Assembly: GCF_001652915.1 (NCBI RefSeq)
Contig: NZ_BBQI01000027.1
Location: forward strand, 1 to 33,045
Length of the DNA stretch: 33,045 bases
Source: Cupriavidus sp. D384
GTDB lineage: Bacteria; Pseudomonadota; Gammaproteobacteria; Burkholderiales; Burkholderiaceae
Direction: 5' to 3'
The notes beneath the pieces are model-generated. The model saw nothing but the letters and a program-made list of their open reading frames with translations, ran no database searches and was not told where the DNA came from. The position numbers were made by a program, and so were the translations under genes. Numbering within the stretch: position 1 is the stretch's first letter; each line of letters opens with the position of its first letter. Positions 1-8,280 of this stretch are shown here, one piece after another.

Positions 1-1
1 T

Positions 2-211
2 AGCGTTGGGTGGGATCCTCAAATCAACGCTTCATCCAGTCGTCGCGCTGACGTCCGCTGGAGGTATTTCAGCAGCCTGCTAGGAGGAAAGCGGACCTTC
101 TTCTGCGGAGGCATGATGGGATCCCCGATGTTAATACTTACGACAAAATTGAAGTCAAAACGAGCGGAGAGTCAACCAATCATCGCGATTTGGCGGGAAA
201 TCCGGTGTTGA
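2..211 (+). other. Open frame at the left edge, probably the displaced 5' part of the effector gene
   Basis: The frame starting at base 2 is open from the window edge to a TGA at 209-211. Up to about base 125 it reads like real coding sequence (…GGKRTFFCGGMMGSP). From about base 127 the protein-like reading moves to the frame of the downstream effector gene (DVNTYDKIEVKTSGES…DLAGN). That downstream frame is open back to base 52 but has no ATG, GTG or TTG before base 190. One extra C in the CCCC run at 123-126 would join the two into a single continuous frame. I infer that the effector gene begins outside the window and is broken here, either truly or by a sequence error. The alternative is a separate upstream gene overlapping the effector start by about 20 bases. 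Confidence 0.4.
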
Positions 212-1140
212 ACATCGTTGCTGATTGTCCAAATCGGGAAAACCTTCGCCTCGGTGCTAACGATAAATATCGAAAGTTCATTGTCCAGGCGGCGGCGCGG
301 GCGGAGATATTGCCGCACGCCGTCGCCGCGATGATTAACGCCGAGGCGGCCAAGATCCGGTTATTAGTTGAAAGGCCTGTCTACTTTAAAGGAAAGCAGA
401 AGCTAAAGGCGGATGGCTCTCCGCTAACAAAAAAGAAAAGCATCTCCACTGGCGAGTGGGATCCTCGATCTGCCGCTCAACGGTCTTCCGCTCGAGGAAT
501 GTGCCAATTTGTCGATGCGACCTGGATAGGTTTGGCAGTTGCAAAGTCCACCTTTCTGCATGAGAAGGTAATGGAACTTGGGTTGTTCAAGCGTGATGCC
601 GGGGGTAAGCTGAGTTTTATACTTGAGTCCGGAAAAAGCAAGCCCCTGACTATTGCGGCGCTTCGAAGCCACATAACGAAATCGGGTACGGCAGATGACG
701 CCAATATTCAGGCGATACTTGATCTCCGGTTCGATGCCGAATATGCGATCCAGTCGATGGTTGACTATTCTATTCAGAACGAAAAATCGTTGATCGCTAA
801 AAATTACTTGTTGAAGTCACTCAACTTGTCCGAGAGGGCAAAACTCATGTATGCGACGCATCATTTGGGGCCCAGAAATATTATTCATTATATTAATGAG
901 ACATTTTCCGAAAAGAGTGCGAAAAGTCTTTTGATTGACCAGTTGGGCGAAAAGAGGGCGCGAGATTTTGCTGAGGAGCGGGACGGTGATTTTATCTCTG
1001 CGCACCGTTGTTGGTTAAACGACTATATCGAACAGAAGATCGTTTTAAAGATGTTTGCATGTGATCCTGCTGCGATCTCCGATGGTCGGACTATTGTAGA
1101 AATTGTGAAGGCGATTAAGGAGAGGGAAGATGAAGCGTAA
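190..1140 (+). CDS. Lysozyme/lytic-transglycosylase-like protein, probable T6SS peptidoglycan effector
   Basis: The 316-residue product (numbered from TTG 190) has the layout of a lysozyme or soluble-lytic-transglycosylase fold. A candidate catalytic Glu52 sits in INAEAAK, followed by SSARGMCQF at 99-107, a TW pair at 111-112 and HHLGPRN at 224-230. No signal peptide is visible, as expected for cargo loaded onto a T6SS. The gene lies directly before T6SS genes and overlaps by 11 bases a gene for an exported small protein, the usual effector/immunity order. Its start is uncertain: TTG 190 and GTG 205 both lack a convincing ribosome site, and the coding signal continues upstream without a start codon, so the protein may be longer. 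Sampled GC is only 35% at 841-900, far below the tss genes, which suggests acquisition. The enzyme class is inferred from motifs; muramidase and transglycosylase cannot be told apart by eye. Confidence 0.7.
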   Translation: MAGNPVLNIVADCPNRENLRLGANDKYRKFIVQAAARAEILPHAVAAMINAEAAKIRLLVERPVYFKGKQKLKADGSPLTKKKSISTGEWDPRSAAQRSSARGMCQFVDATWIGLAVAKSTFLHEKVMELGLFKRDAGGKLSFILESGKSKPLTIAALRSHITKSGTADDANIQAILDLRFDAEYAIQSMVDYSIQNEKSLIAKNYLLKSLNLSERAKLMYATHHLGPRNIIHYINETFSEKSAKSLLIDQLGEKRARDFAEERDGDFISAHRCWLNDYIEQKIVLKMFACDPAAISDGRTIVEIVKAIKEREDEA

Positions 1141-1561
1141 GTTATCAGTATATTTCGTCGCAACTCTCCTCCTGGTTGTCGGGCATGCGTATGGCGCTCC
1201 AAAGAGCGAATCATTCTTCTGCGTCATAGAGAAAGACGGTACGAAACACGAGTTGAACATAAAAGTGGAGAGTGGAAAGACAGTATCCCTTGATTATGGG
1301 GCGTCAACTGAGAGTGTGTCTGGTCTAAAGCACGCCTGTCGCGTGGAAGGAACCGGTCAAGCTCGGTCGCGGGCATGGAAAACGATCGCTATTCCTCTTG
1401 AGGACGAGGATGTGGCGATTTTATTTAGGTGCGGCGGAACTTTTACTATTGATTTTACGAAGACGAATATTTTTAATTACTGTGGGGCGTCATCGACCAT
1501 AGCTACAAATTTGACAATCAAACATGGAAGTTCGCGGTGTATTTCTGTCGATGCAATGTAG
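1130..1561 (+). CDS. Exported small protein, probable immunity protein for the preceding effector
   Basis: The 143-residue product begins with a clear Sec signal peptide: basic MKRK, a hydrophobic stretch to about residue 17, and an AYGA-type cleavage region near 20-23. The mature part carries five cysteines, starting at Cys31 in FFCVIEK. The ATG lies inside the last codons of the effector gene, behind a purine-rich ribosome site at 1119-1129, so the two are probably translationally coupled. A periplasmic protein made with a cell-wall hydrolase fits the known T6SS rule that peptidoglycan-targeting effectors have periplasmic immunity partners. I do not recognise the domain family. GC content is low, like the effector. 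A decayed paralogue follows immediately. Function is inferred from position, export signal and duplication. Confidence 0.65.
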   Translation: MKRKLSVYFVATLLLVVGHAYGAPKSESFFCVIEKDGTKHELNIKVESGKTVSLDYGASTESVSGLKHACRVEGTGQARSRAWKTIAIPLEDEDVAILFRCGGTFTIDFTKTNIFNYCGASSTIATNLTIKHGSSRCISVDAM

Positions 1562-1571
1562 GAAGATGGGT

Positions 1572-1959
1572 ATGGTTGCCCTGGTTTTTTCAATATCGTG
1601 ATGCCATGCGGTGCTTTTGCTGCATCCACGATGGAAAATTTTGCTATGCGTCATAGAAAAGGCCGGAAAGCTGCACGATGCGAGCGTGGAGGTAAGGAAC
1701 GGAAATAGCGTATCGCCCGGTTATTATACTTTCACGGAGAGCGCGTCGGGGTTAAAGCACGCTTGCCATTTGGAGGGGGGATATTGTGAGTCTGGCAAGT
1801 CGGTGGAAATCCGTCGGGATTCCACTCGAAGAAAACGACTCTGTAATCATTTTCAGATATGGCCAGGATCTGACGATCGACTTTCCGAAAGTCGGGGATT
1901 CGAATTGCTGTGGTGGTTCGGTGTGTGCGGGGAATTTCACTATAAGGAAAGGAAATTAA
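1572..1959 (+). pseudogene. Second immunity-like gene, broken by three frame changes
   Basis: This stretch is a paralogue of the preceding immunity gene, but its homology runs through three reading frames. A signal-peptide start (ATG 1572, GGAAG at 1561-1565) shifts frame at the T6 run 1585-1590. It continues as GAFAASTMENF and shifts again at AAAATTTT 1635-1642. It then reads LCVIEK…SGLKHAC and shifts a third time at the G6 run 1775-1780. It finishes as WKSVGIPLEE…NFTIRKGN with a TAA at 1957-1959. Aligned pieces include CVIEK/CVIEK, SGLKHAC/SGLKHAC and WKSVGIPLEE/WKTIAIPLED. As read, only a GTG-started 126-residue product with an unrelated tail could be made (1611-1991). All three breaks fall in or next to homopolymer runs, so sequencing error is a real alternative to decay or slippage-based switching. 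Confidence 0.75.
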
Positions 1960-1996
1960 AAATGCGTTTCCGTGGATCTGCGTTAGGGTAAAGATA

Positions 1997-3199
1997 ATGC
2001 CGGTAAATATGGACTTATTCGATGGCTTAGCCGACGAAACGCCCCCGAAGCCTCCACGTCCAGTTTTTTGGATTTCGTTGCTGATTGTCTTTGTTGTGAT
2101 TGCAAACGCGGTCGCTGTTTTCATGTGGCCGGGCGCTACTCCTTGGGCGATGCCGATATTCTGGGTTGCCACCATCGGGTGCCCGGTCATGTTGTGGTCC
2201 CTGTTCTTTGGACTTCGCCTCCATGGGTACGAGGAGGCGTGTCATCTTCTCGTGGCGGAGAACGAAATGATGGAGGCTTATCGGAAAGAGGCGATTGATT
2301 TTGGAAAGGAACCTCTCGGTGTTCTGGGCTTTAGATATGTCTCTGAACCCGGGCAAACGGGGCTGGCAGGCGCGATTGCAAAAGGCGAACAGTCAGTCGA
2401 ATACCGAAAGCCAAAGCCGGATATGCAAGCTATTCGTTACACAGCTTTGCTCGCGTTCCCCGACGAAGACCAGTCGCGGCGTACGGCGTCTGCCTTGGAT
2501 AGTCTGCTTGACGCTCTGCAAGGAAAACTGAAGTCCATTCCCGCGTGGCTTCCGTTGGAAGTCTATCTTCAGTTCCCGTCGGAGATTGATTCGGCTTTGC
2601 AGATAGACCTATGGATGGAATCCTGGCGCTTGCGGGCCCTTCCAGCGGCTCGGGTCGAAATGCTGCCTGCGGATGTTGGGTTGATGGCTTTGGATAGCTG
2701 GCTGGACCATCGGGGAGGGCCTGGCCTGGAGAAGATCGTGTTGATCGCTGCGGTCCAGATGCATAAAGATACACCTGACAATAGCGCCGAGGCGGCAGTT
2801 GCATTGCTGCTTGGCTGGCCTCCGGCGCTTGAGCGGCATGGGTTAAAACCTGTCGCTATGCTGCATAGACCCGCGCAGTCTGCGACTGATACGGGCGAGG
2901 ACGGTATCACCCTTGCGACGACGTGGGGTGATACCGACCCTGCGGCAATAGATCATTTGTGGCTATCGGGTTTGTCGCCGCGGAACAAGGCACACGTGTC
3001 CCTACTGGCTGCGCGATCGGGGCTCGCCGCCTTGCAAAGGCCAGGGGTGTACGACGTCGATTTCGCATTGGGGCACGCTGGCGTTGCCGCTTCGTGGCTG
3101 GCAGTGACATTAGCCATCGAATACGCGATTCAGATGAAGGCAGCACAAATGATCGCGTGCGGGGAGCATGCATTGCAATTCGCGGTTGTACGTTCTTAA
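1997..3199 (+). CDS. T6SS-linked membrane protein of unknown function
   Basis: The product has 400 residues. Two hydrophobic segments lie near the N terminus (about residues 23-44 and 51-72), separated by a short loop. A large soluble region of about 325 residues follows, rich in Leu, Ala and Trp. The start is ATG 1997; ATG 2009 (MDLF) is an alternative. The gene stops 25 bases before tssM and runs in the same direction, so it is probably co-transcribed with it. The layout (short N-terminal stretch, hairpin of two membrane helices, long soluble domain) suggests an inner-membrane protein acting with the TssM membrane complex. I recognise no named domain. The C-terminal half (about residues 280-385) vaguely resembles thiolase-like folds, but I would not rely on that. 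Its intermediate GC matches the first third of tssM rather than the later tss genes. Confidence 0.7.
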   Translation: MPVNMDLFDGLADETPPKPPRPVFWISLLIVFVVIANAVAVFMWPGATPWAMPIFWVATIGCPVMLWSLFFGLRLHGYEEACHLLVAENEMMEAYRKEAIDFGKEPLGVLGFRYVSEPGQTGLAGAIAKGEQSVEYRKPKPDMQAIRYTALLAFPDEDQSRRTASALDSLLDALQGKLKSIPAWLPLEVYLQFPSEIDSALQIDLWMESWRLRALPAARVEMLPADVGLMALDSWLDHRGGPGLEKIVLIAAVQMHKDTPDNSAEAAVALLLGWPPALERHGLKPVAMLHRPAQSATDTGEDGITLATTWGDTDPAAIDHLWLSGLSPRNKAHVSLLAARSGLAALQRPGVYDVDFALGHAGVAASWLAVTLAIEYAIQMKAAQMIACGEHALQFAVVRS

Positions 3200-3224
3200 T
3201 TAAACCCGAGAAGCCCGAAATCGA

Positions 3225-6200
3225 ATGATGAAAAAGCAAAGCCATTTGGGTTATGTCATTCTCGTTGTGGTGACGACGTTGTCGCTTGCTGCGGCAATAT
3301 GGTGGATCGCTGGTTGGGGCAAGGTGGATCGATGGACAATTCTGAGCGTGATCGCAAGTGGCGGAGTCATGCTTGTATTACGCGGCCCAATCATGGCCTC
3401 GTGGAATTTTGTGGCACGCGGCAATGTTGTCAATGGGCTGTATCAGCGAGATCCTTCCGCTCGCCAGTCGAAGACTGGCACTCCAGAGGAAGACAAGAAT
3501 CTTGCTTCGCGGTACGCAAGTCTCAAATTGGCTTTACGCGCATGCAATCCGAAACTGCCTCGTATTTTGGTTGTCGGTGACGAGGAAGTCGTCCGACGGT
3601 TGCTTCCCACTTTGCCGGGCACCGGGTGGCTAGTTAATCAGGATGCCGTGCTGCTATGGAGTATGCCAAGCAAGAGTGGCATGCCGAATTCGTCGTGGCT
3701 AAACCGCCTCTACAAGCTTCGCCGACATCGTCCGATTGATGCCGTGATTGTCTTCGTCAATGGAGATGAGCCGTTGCACCACCACACAGCCTACGCTGTC
3801 GGACTTTGTCTTAACCATGTCATTGCAACGTTACGCTGGTCTGCTCCGGTTTACTTACTAGAGTCATCCCGATCGGACATTGCAGGTAATGACGAACCTG
3901 TAGTGGCCTGTGAGTTTGCACCGATGGAAGGCACTCGCGGCATCGCGTGGGCGCTGCATATGTTGAAGTATGACCTGTCGTGCCGCAGCATTCATCAATT
4001 GATTATCAATGGGAAAAATCGCTACCATGCAGAACTTGCAGCTCGTTTAGATGTTCGAGCGGATCTGCTCACGAAATGGATTGGTGTGCTGTCGGACAAT
4101 CGACGGCGCCCGATTCAGGTTCACGGGTTAGTTTTCGTCCCAGGTACAGACCAAGCGGTCCAATCTCCCGCCGAATTTGTCCCCGGTTCTTCCATTTGGC
4201 GACGTTTATGCGATGAGCGTCGTATGCGTAGGGGCCGCCCGACTAGATGGCATCCCGTATCGGTTATCTGTGGTGCGATGTTCTTTGTGACCGGTGTGTG
4301 GATACTCGGTGCGTTGGTTCTCGCTGCAAAGGACGTCAGAGCCTTACATGTTTCACGAGAAATCGTTGATCAACTGGTGGTGGATGGAGGTGCCGAGTTG
4401 CGAGCGCGTGGGTTGTTGGCGCTCCAGCAGAGGATTGCATACTACGAAGGCCGAGCGCAGCGTCGACTGCCATTGCTCGCACACCTTGCCTTGAACAGAG
4501 ATCCGGAGGTACTTCAGGAGCTGTGGAAGCGTTACGGTCAAGCCGCTCGCCAGCTTCTGATCACCCCTGTCCAGCACGACCTCGAAGCCTCTCTCGCGGA
4601 CCTTTCCCAACTTCGAACGACACAACTCGACGACCAGGCCACTCGCTGGGCGATGGCCGAGCGCGACACGCTCAAGGCGTACCTGATGTTGGCGAATCCC
4701 GCGCGCGTCGAGCCCGCGTTCCTTGCGGCACAGATGGCGGCGCACTGGACCACCGATGCGCGTCTGACGCCCGGTGAAAGGCAGGACATGGCCGAGCGGC
4801 TGGCCAAATTCCATGCGCAGCACCTGACAACGAATGAAGCCTGGAAGATTGACGCGCGAAAGGATCTGGTCGCCGGCGCCCGCAGGACCTTGATGGCCGT
4901 CATCGGGCAGACCAATGCGCAGGACACGCTCTACCGGGGCATCCTGGACGGTGTCGGCAGCAAGTACCCGGACCTGACGTTGGCGCAGCTTGCCGCCGGC
5001 ACCGATACGCGCGGCTTGTTGCGATCTTCGGCGGTGGTGCCGGGCGTCTTTACGCGGCAGGCGTATGAAGGTTACGTCGCGGACGCGATCGATGCTGCCG
5101 CCAGGCGGCGGGATATTGCCGCGGATTGGGTGTTGTCCGACGATGGGTCAGACGGTCAGGCTGGCTTCGGCGGGACGGAGGGGCGTGATTCCGCCGATTC
5201 GATGCGTGTCGCGCTGACTGCGCAATACTTCGCCGACTATGCCGAGCACTGGCAGGCCTTCATGAACGCGTTGCAATGGGAGGCGGCCCCGACATTGCCG
5301 GCGTCGATTGACCAACTCAAGCAGATGACGGATGCGCGCCGGTCGCCCGTTATGGCGTTGATGAAGTCGCTGGCGTACCAGGGCGGGGCCGGGGTGCAGA
5401 AGGCTTCGTTGGGCGAGGCGTTGGTGGACAAGACGAAGGCCATCCTTGGCGGGAAGGCGGAAGAGGCGGGCGCCGCGGGAGCCAGCGGGCCGCTTGATGC
5501 CGCGTTTGGGCCGGTGTTGCGACTTGCCGGGCAGCCAGGGTTGGGTGGGTCGAGTGTGCCGGTTGGCGGAGGCGATCTGAGCCTGCAGCGATACTTCGAT
5601 CGCGCGACGGCTTTGCGGCTGCGGCTGCAGCAGATCACGCAAAGCGGCGATGGCGACGGCCAGGCGCGGCAGTTGGCGCAGGCGCTATTTCAGGGCAGGG
5701 GGTCGGAACTGGGCGACACGCAGGCCTATGCCCAGTTGATGGCCGCCAGCCTTGGCACCGAATGGGCCGGCATGGGCGAGGCGCTGTTCGTGCGACCGGT
5801 TGCGCAGGCCGCGCAGGCTGTCCTGCGGCCAGCCCAGGCCAGTTTGAACGAGGCCTGGCGTCAACACATCGCGATGGCCTGGGGGAAGGCGTTCGCAGGG
5901 CGCTATCCATTTGCGTCGACCGAGAATGACGCTTCGCTGGCTGAACTGGCGCGCTTTCTGCGGCCGAGAGACGGGTTGATCCATGCCTTCCTGGGCAGTC
6001 AGCTTGCCGGCGTGCTGGAACTGCAGGGCGACCAATGGGTGCCGGTGGCGTCGGGTGCGAAAGGGCTGGATTTCGATCCGAATTTCCTCAAGGGTATCAA
6101 TGCTCTGCAGCGGCTTGGTGCCCGACTGCTGGTGCAAGGCGAACCGCAGTTTCAGTTTGCGCTAAAGCCGATCCCGACGCCGGGCCTGACCGATACGCTG

Positions 6201-6680
6201 ATGACCGTGGACGGCCAGACGCTTCACTATTTCAACCAGCGCGAAGCCTGGCATGCCACACGGTGGCCGGCCGACAATCTTCAGGCGCCCGGCACGCGCC
6301 TGCAGTGGCAGACCGAGACGGCCGGGACGAACAAGCACTATGAATTCGACGGGCGGTGGGGATGGATCAGGATGCTGGAGCGCGCGGATGTTGAACCCAT
6401 CGACAGCGCAACGTTCCAGCTGACATGGCAGGGTGCGCCAGATACGGGCACTGCGGGCAAGCAGGCAGTGACCGCCGACCCGGATAGCCTGTCCGCGCGC
6501 GAAGCCCATACGCCGGTATCGGCTGCGATGGCGTATCCCATCCGCTACCAGATGCGGACCGAGGCGGGTCATGGGCCGCTCGAGTTGCTGGCCCTGCGAG
6601 GCTTTGTGCTGCCGTCGCGGATCTTTGCCGATTCCGGGCGGCATTCGCTGGCGCAGGCCAGTGCGATGGCATCCCACTGA
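3225..6680 (+). CDS. tssM: T6SS membrane-complex protein TssM (IcmF family)
   Basis: The 1151-residue product matches TssM/IcmF in length and order. Two N-terminal membrane segments (about residues 7-30 and 37-58) come first. A cytoplasmic region follows to about 340, then a third membrane segment (about 342-368) and a long periplasmic part ending in the IcmF C-terminal region. TssM spans the envelope and links inner-membrane TssL to the outer-membrane lipoprotein TssJ. Where many TssM proteins carry a Walker A loop, this one reads RILVVGDEEVVRRLLP (about residues 112-127), with no GxxGxGK[T/S]; nucleotide binding is therefore doubtful. Base composition changes inside the gene: sampled GC is 50-53% before base 4320 and 65-68% after about 4680. 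The change lies close to the end of the third membrane segment. tssA starts 15 bases downstream. Confidence 0.92.
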   Translation: MMKKQSHLGYVILVVVTTLSLAAAIWWIAGWGKVDRWTILSVIASGGVMLVLRGPIMASWNFVARGNVVNGLYQRDPSARQSKTGTPEEDKNLASRYASLKLALRACNPKLPRILVVGDEEVVRRLLPTLPGTGWLVNQDAVLLWSMPSKSGMPNSSWLNRLYKLRRHRPIDAVIVFVNGDEPLHHHTAYAVGLCLNHVIATLRWSAPVYLLESSRSDIAGNDEPVVACEFAPMEGTRGIAWALHMLKYDLSCRSIHQLIINGKNRYHAELAARLDVRADLLTKWIGVLSDNRRRPIQVHGLVFVPGTDQAVQSPAEFVPGSSIWRRLCDERRMRRGRPTRWHPVSVICGAMFFVTGVWILGALVLAAKDVRALHVSREIVDQLVVDGGAELRARGLLALQQRIAYYEGRAQRRLPLLAHLALNRDPEVLQELWKRYGQAARQLLITPVQHDLEASLADLSQLRTTQLDDQATRWAMAERDTLKAYLMLANPARVEPAFLAAQMAAHWTTDARLTPGERQDMAERLAKFHAQHLTTNEAWKIDARKDLVAGARRTLMAVIGQTNAQDTLYRGILDGVGSKYPDLTLAQLAAGTDTRGLLRSSAVVPGVFTRQAYEGYVADAIDAAARRRDIAADWVLSDDGSDGQAGFGGTEGRDSADSMRVALTAQYFADYAEHWQAFMNALQWEAAPTLPASIDQLKQMTDARRSPVMALMKSLAYQGGAGVQKASLGEALVDKTKAILGGKAEEAGAAGASGPLDAAFGPVLRLAGQPGLGGSSVPVGGGDLSLQRYFDRATALRLRLQQITQSGDGDGQARQLAQALFQGRGSELGDTQAYAQLMAASLGTEWAGMGEALFVRPVAQAAQAVLRPAQASLNEAWRQHIAMAWGKAFAGRYPFASTENDASLAELARFLRPRDGLIHAFLGSQLAGVLELQGDQWVPVASGAKGLDFDPNFLKGINALQRLGARLLVQGEPQFQFALKPIPTPGLTDTLMTVDGQTLHYFNQREAWHATRWPADNLQAPGTRLQWQTETAGTNKHYEFDGRWGWIRMLERADVEPIDSATFQLTWQGAPDTGTAGKQAVTADPDSLSAREAHTPVSAAMAYPIRYQMRTEAGHGPLELLALRGFVLPSRIFADSGRHSLAQASAMASH

Positions 6681-6695
6681 CGAATTCGACGCCGT

Positions 6696-8264
6696 ATGTT
6701 CAATCAACTACTCAAGGCGCTGTTTGGCGCCGACACGCCCCTGGCGCTCGTGCCATCCACGCAGGCGCAATGGAGGCCATGGCTGCAGGACATTCGCCCG
6801 GAGATGCCGGTTGGCGACGATCCAGGCTATGAGGACGATTTCCTTGCCATCAAGGACGAGGTAGCCAAGCTGTCAGGCGTCGACGACACGCTGATCGTGG
6901 AACTGTCCGAGCGGCTGCTGAAAACCCATGCCAAGGATGTACGGCTGGCGGTCTACTACCTGTACGGTCGGATGCGTCGCGATGGCGCGGAGGGCGTCGC
7001 GGCAGGATTCGAGCTGTTGTCGGCCCTGATCGATCGCTTCGGCAACCAGCTGCTGCCCGCCCGCGAGGAATCGCGCAGGGCGGCGCTTGAATGGCTGGCG
7101 GGCACGACGTTCGCCGACAGGCTGGACCGCGTGCATGGACTGACCGGAGACACCCTGGCACGTACGCTTTGCGCGCTGGCGTTGATCCAGGCGCGGACCG
7201 CGCAATGGTCCGATGCCGGCCGTCCGGCGTTGGATGGTCTGTGCCGGCGCTTCGAGAGCCGGGTTGAAAACCCGTTACCGCAGGCAAGCGACGACCGGGC
7301 GGTCAAGCCCGTGGAGGCACCCGAGTCGCTGACATACGGCGCGGTGACGTCGGCACGGGAACTGTTGGACCGTGCCCGACAGATGGCGCGTTTCCTGCGC
7401 GAGCAGCCTGATGGATATCTTGCCGCCTACCGGCTGATACGGTGTGTGCGCTGGGATGTCCTGGTCGAGGTGCCGCCGCACGATGCCAGCGGTCGCACCC
7501 GGCTGGCAGCGCCGCGCGCGGAGTTGCGCGCGCATCTGAAGCGGCTGTCCCTGCAGAAGCAATGGCCGGAATTGCTCGAACGCGTGGAGCAGGCCTTCGC
7601 GGAAGGCGCGAACCATTGCTGGCTGGATCTGCAGTGCTACGCGTTTGTTGCCCAGGAGCAGGCCGCCGGGCCATACGCGGCCGTGCGAGACCTGCTGGCC
7701 ACCGACTGTGCCTTGTTGCTGGAGCGCCTGCCGGGGCTGGACCAGCTGTCTTTCTCCGATGGCACGCCATTCGCGGACGACGCTACGCTGGAATGGATCG
7801 GTCGCCATGCCACGGTACGTGACCTGGAGCGCGGTGGGCCCATCGCGCCCGCCGTGGTGTCCGAGGCGAGGACCGACTGGGCCGAAATGGAAGCGCAGGC
7901 CATCGACATGGCCGGGGAGCGGGGCATCGAAGCGGCCTTGTCGTGGTTGCAGGGCTTGCCGGCGCGCGGCGGCGAGCGTGAACGCTTTGTCCGGCAGCTG
8001 GTCATGGCAAGGGTTGCCGAACGGGTCGACCGCGCGGATATCGCCGCGCACCTGCTGACCGTACTGGACCAGGACGCGCAGCGGTTCCAGCTGGCGGCCT
8101 GGGAACCGGCGCTGGCCTTCGACGTCAAGCAGCATCGGCTACGGCTGCTCAGGTCACGCATTCTGCGCAAGGACGCGAACAAGCCCGTGCTGGCGCATCG
8201 CATCGATGTGCTGCTGGGCGAGCTGACCGCCATCGACGCGGCACGGACCCTGACCCTGGCATGA
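6696..8264 (+). CDS. tssA: T6SS protein TssA (ImpA family)
   Basis: The 522-residue product has the ImpA N-terminal domain, visible as the early acidic/aromatic stretch followed by SERLLKTHAKDVRLAVYYLY (about residues 70-89) and the FELLSALIDRFGNQLLP stretch (about 108-124). A long helical C-terminal region rich in Arg, Glu and Leu follows. TssA proteins sit at the baseplate or sheath end and coordinate tail assembly. The length fits a long-type TssA; which C-terminal subclass it belongs to cannot be settled by eye. It sits between tssM and tssF with short gaps of 15 and 16 bases, so it is part of one transcription unit. GC is typical of the high-GC side of the locus. Confidence 0.88.
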   Translation: MFNQLLKALFGADTPLALVPSTQAQWRPWLQDIRPEMPVGDDPGYEDDFLAIKDEVAKLSGVDDTLIVELSERLLKTHAKDVRLAVYYLYGRMRRDGAEGVAAGFELLSALIDRFGNQLLPAREESRRAALEWLAGTTFADRLDRVHGLTGDTLARTLCALALIQARTAQWSDAGRPALDGLCRRFESRVENPLPQASDDRAVKPVEAPESLTYGAVTSARELLDRARQMARFLREQPDGYLAAYRLIRCVRWDVLVEVPPHDASGRTRLAAPRAELRAHLKRLSLQKQWPELLERVEQAFAEGANHCWLDLQCYAFVAQEQAAGPYAAVRDLLATDCALLLERLPGLDQLSFSDGTPFADDATLEWIGRHATVRDLERGGPIAPAVVSEARTDWAEMEAQAIDMAGERGIEAALSWLQGLPARGGERERFVRQLVMARVAERVDRADIAAHLLTVLDQDAQRFQLAAWEPALAFDVKQHRLRLLRSRILRKDANKPVLAHRIDVLLGELTAIDAARTLTLA

Positions 8265-8280
8265 CCACTACGTTGAAACG

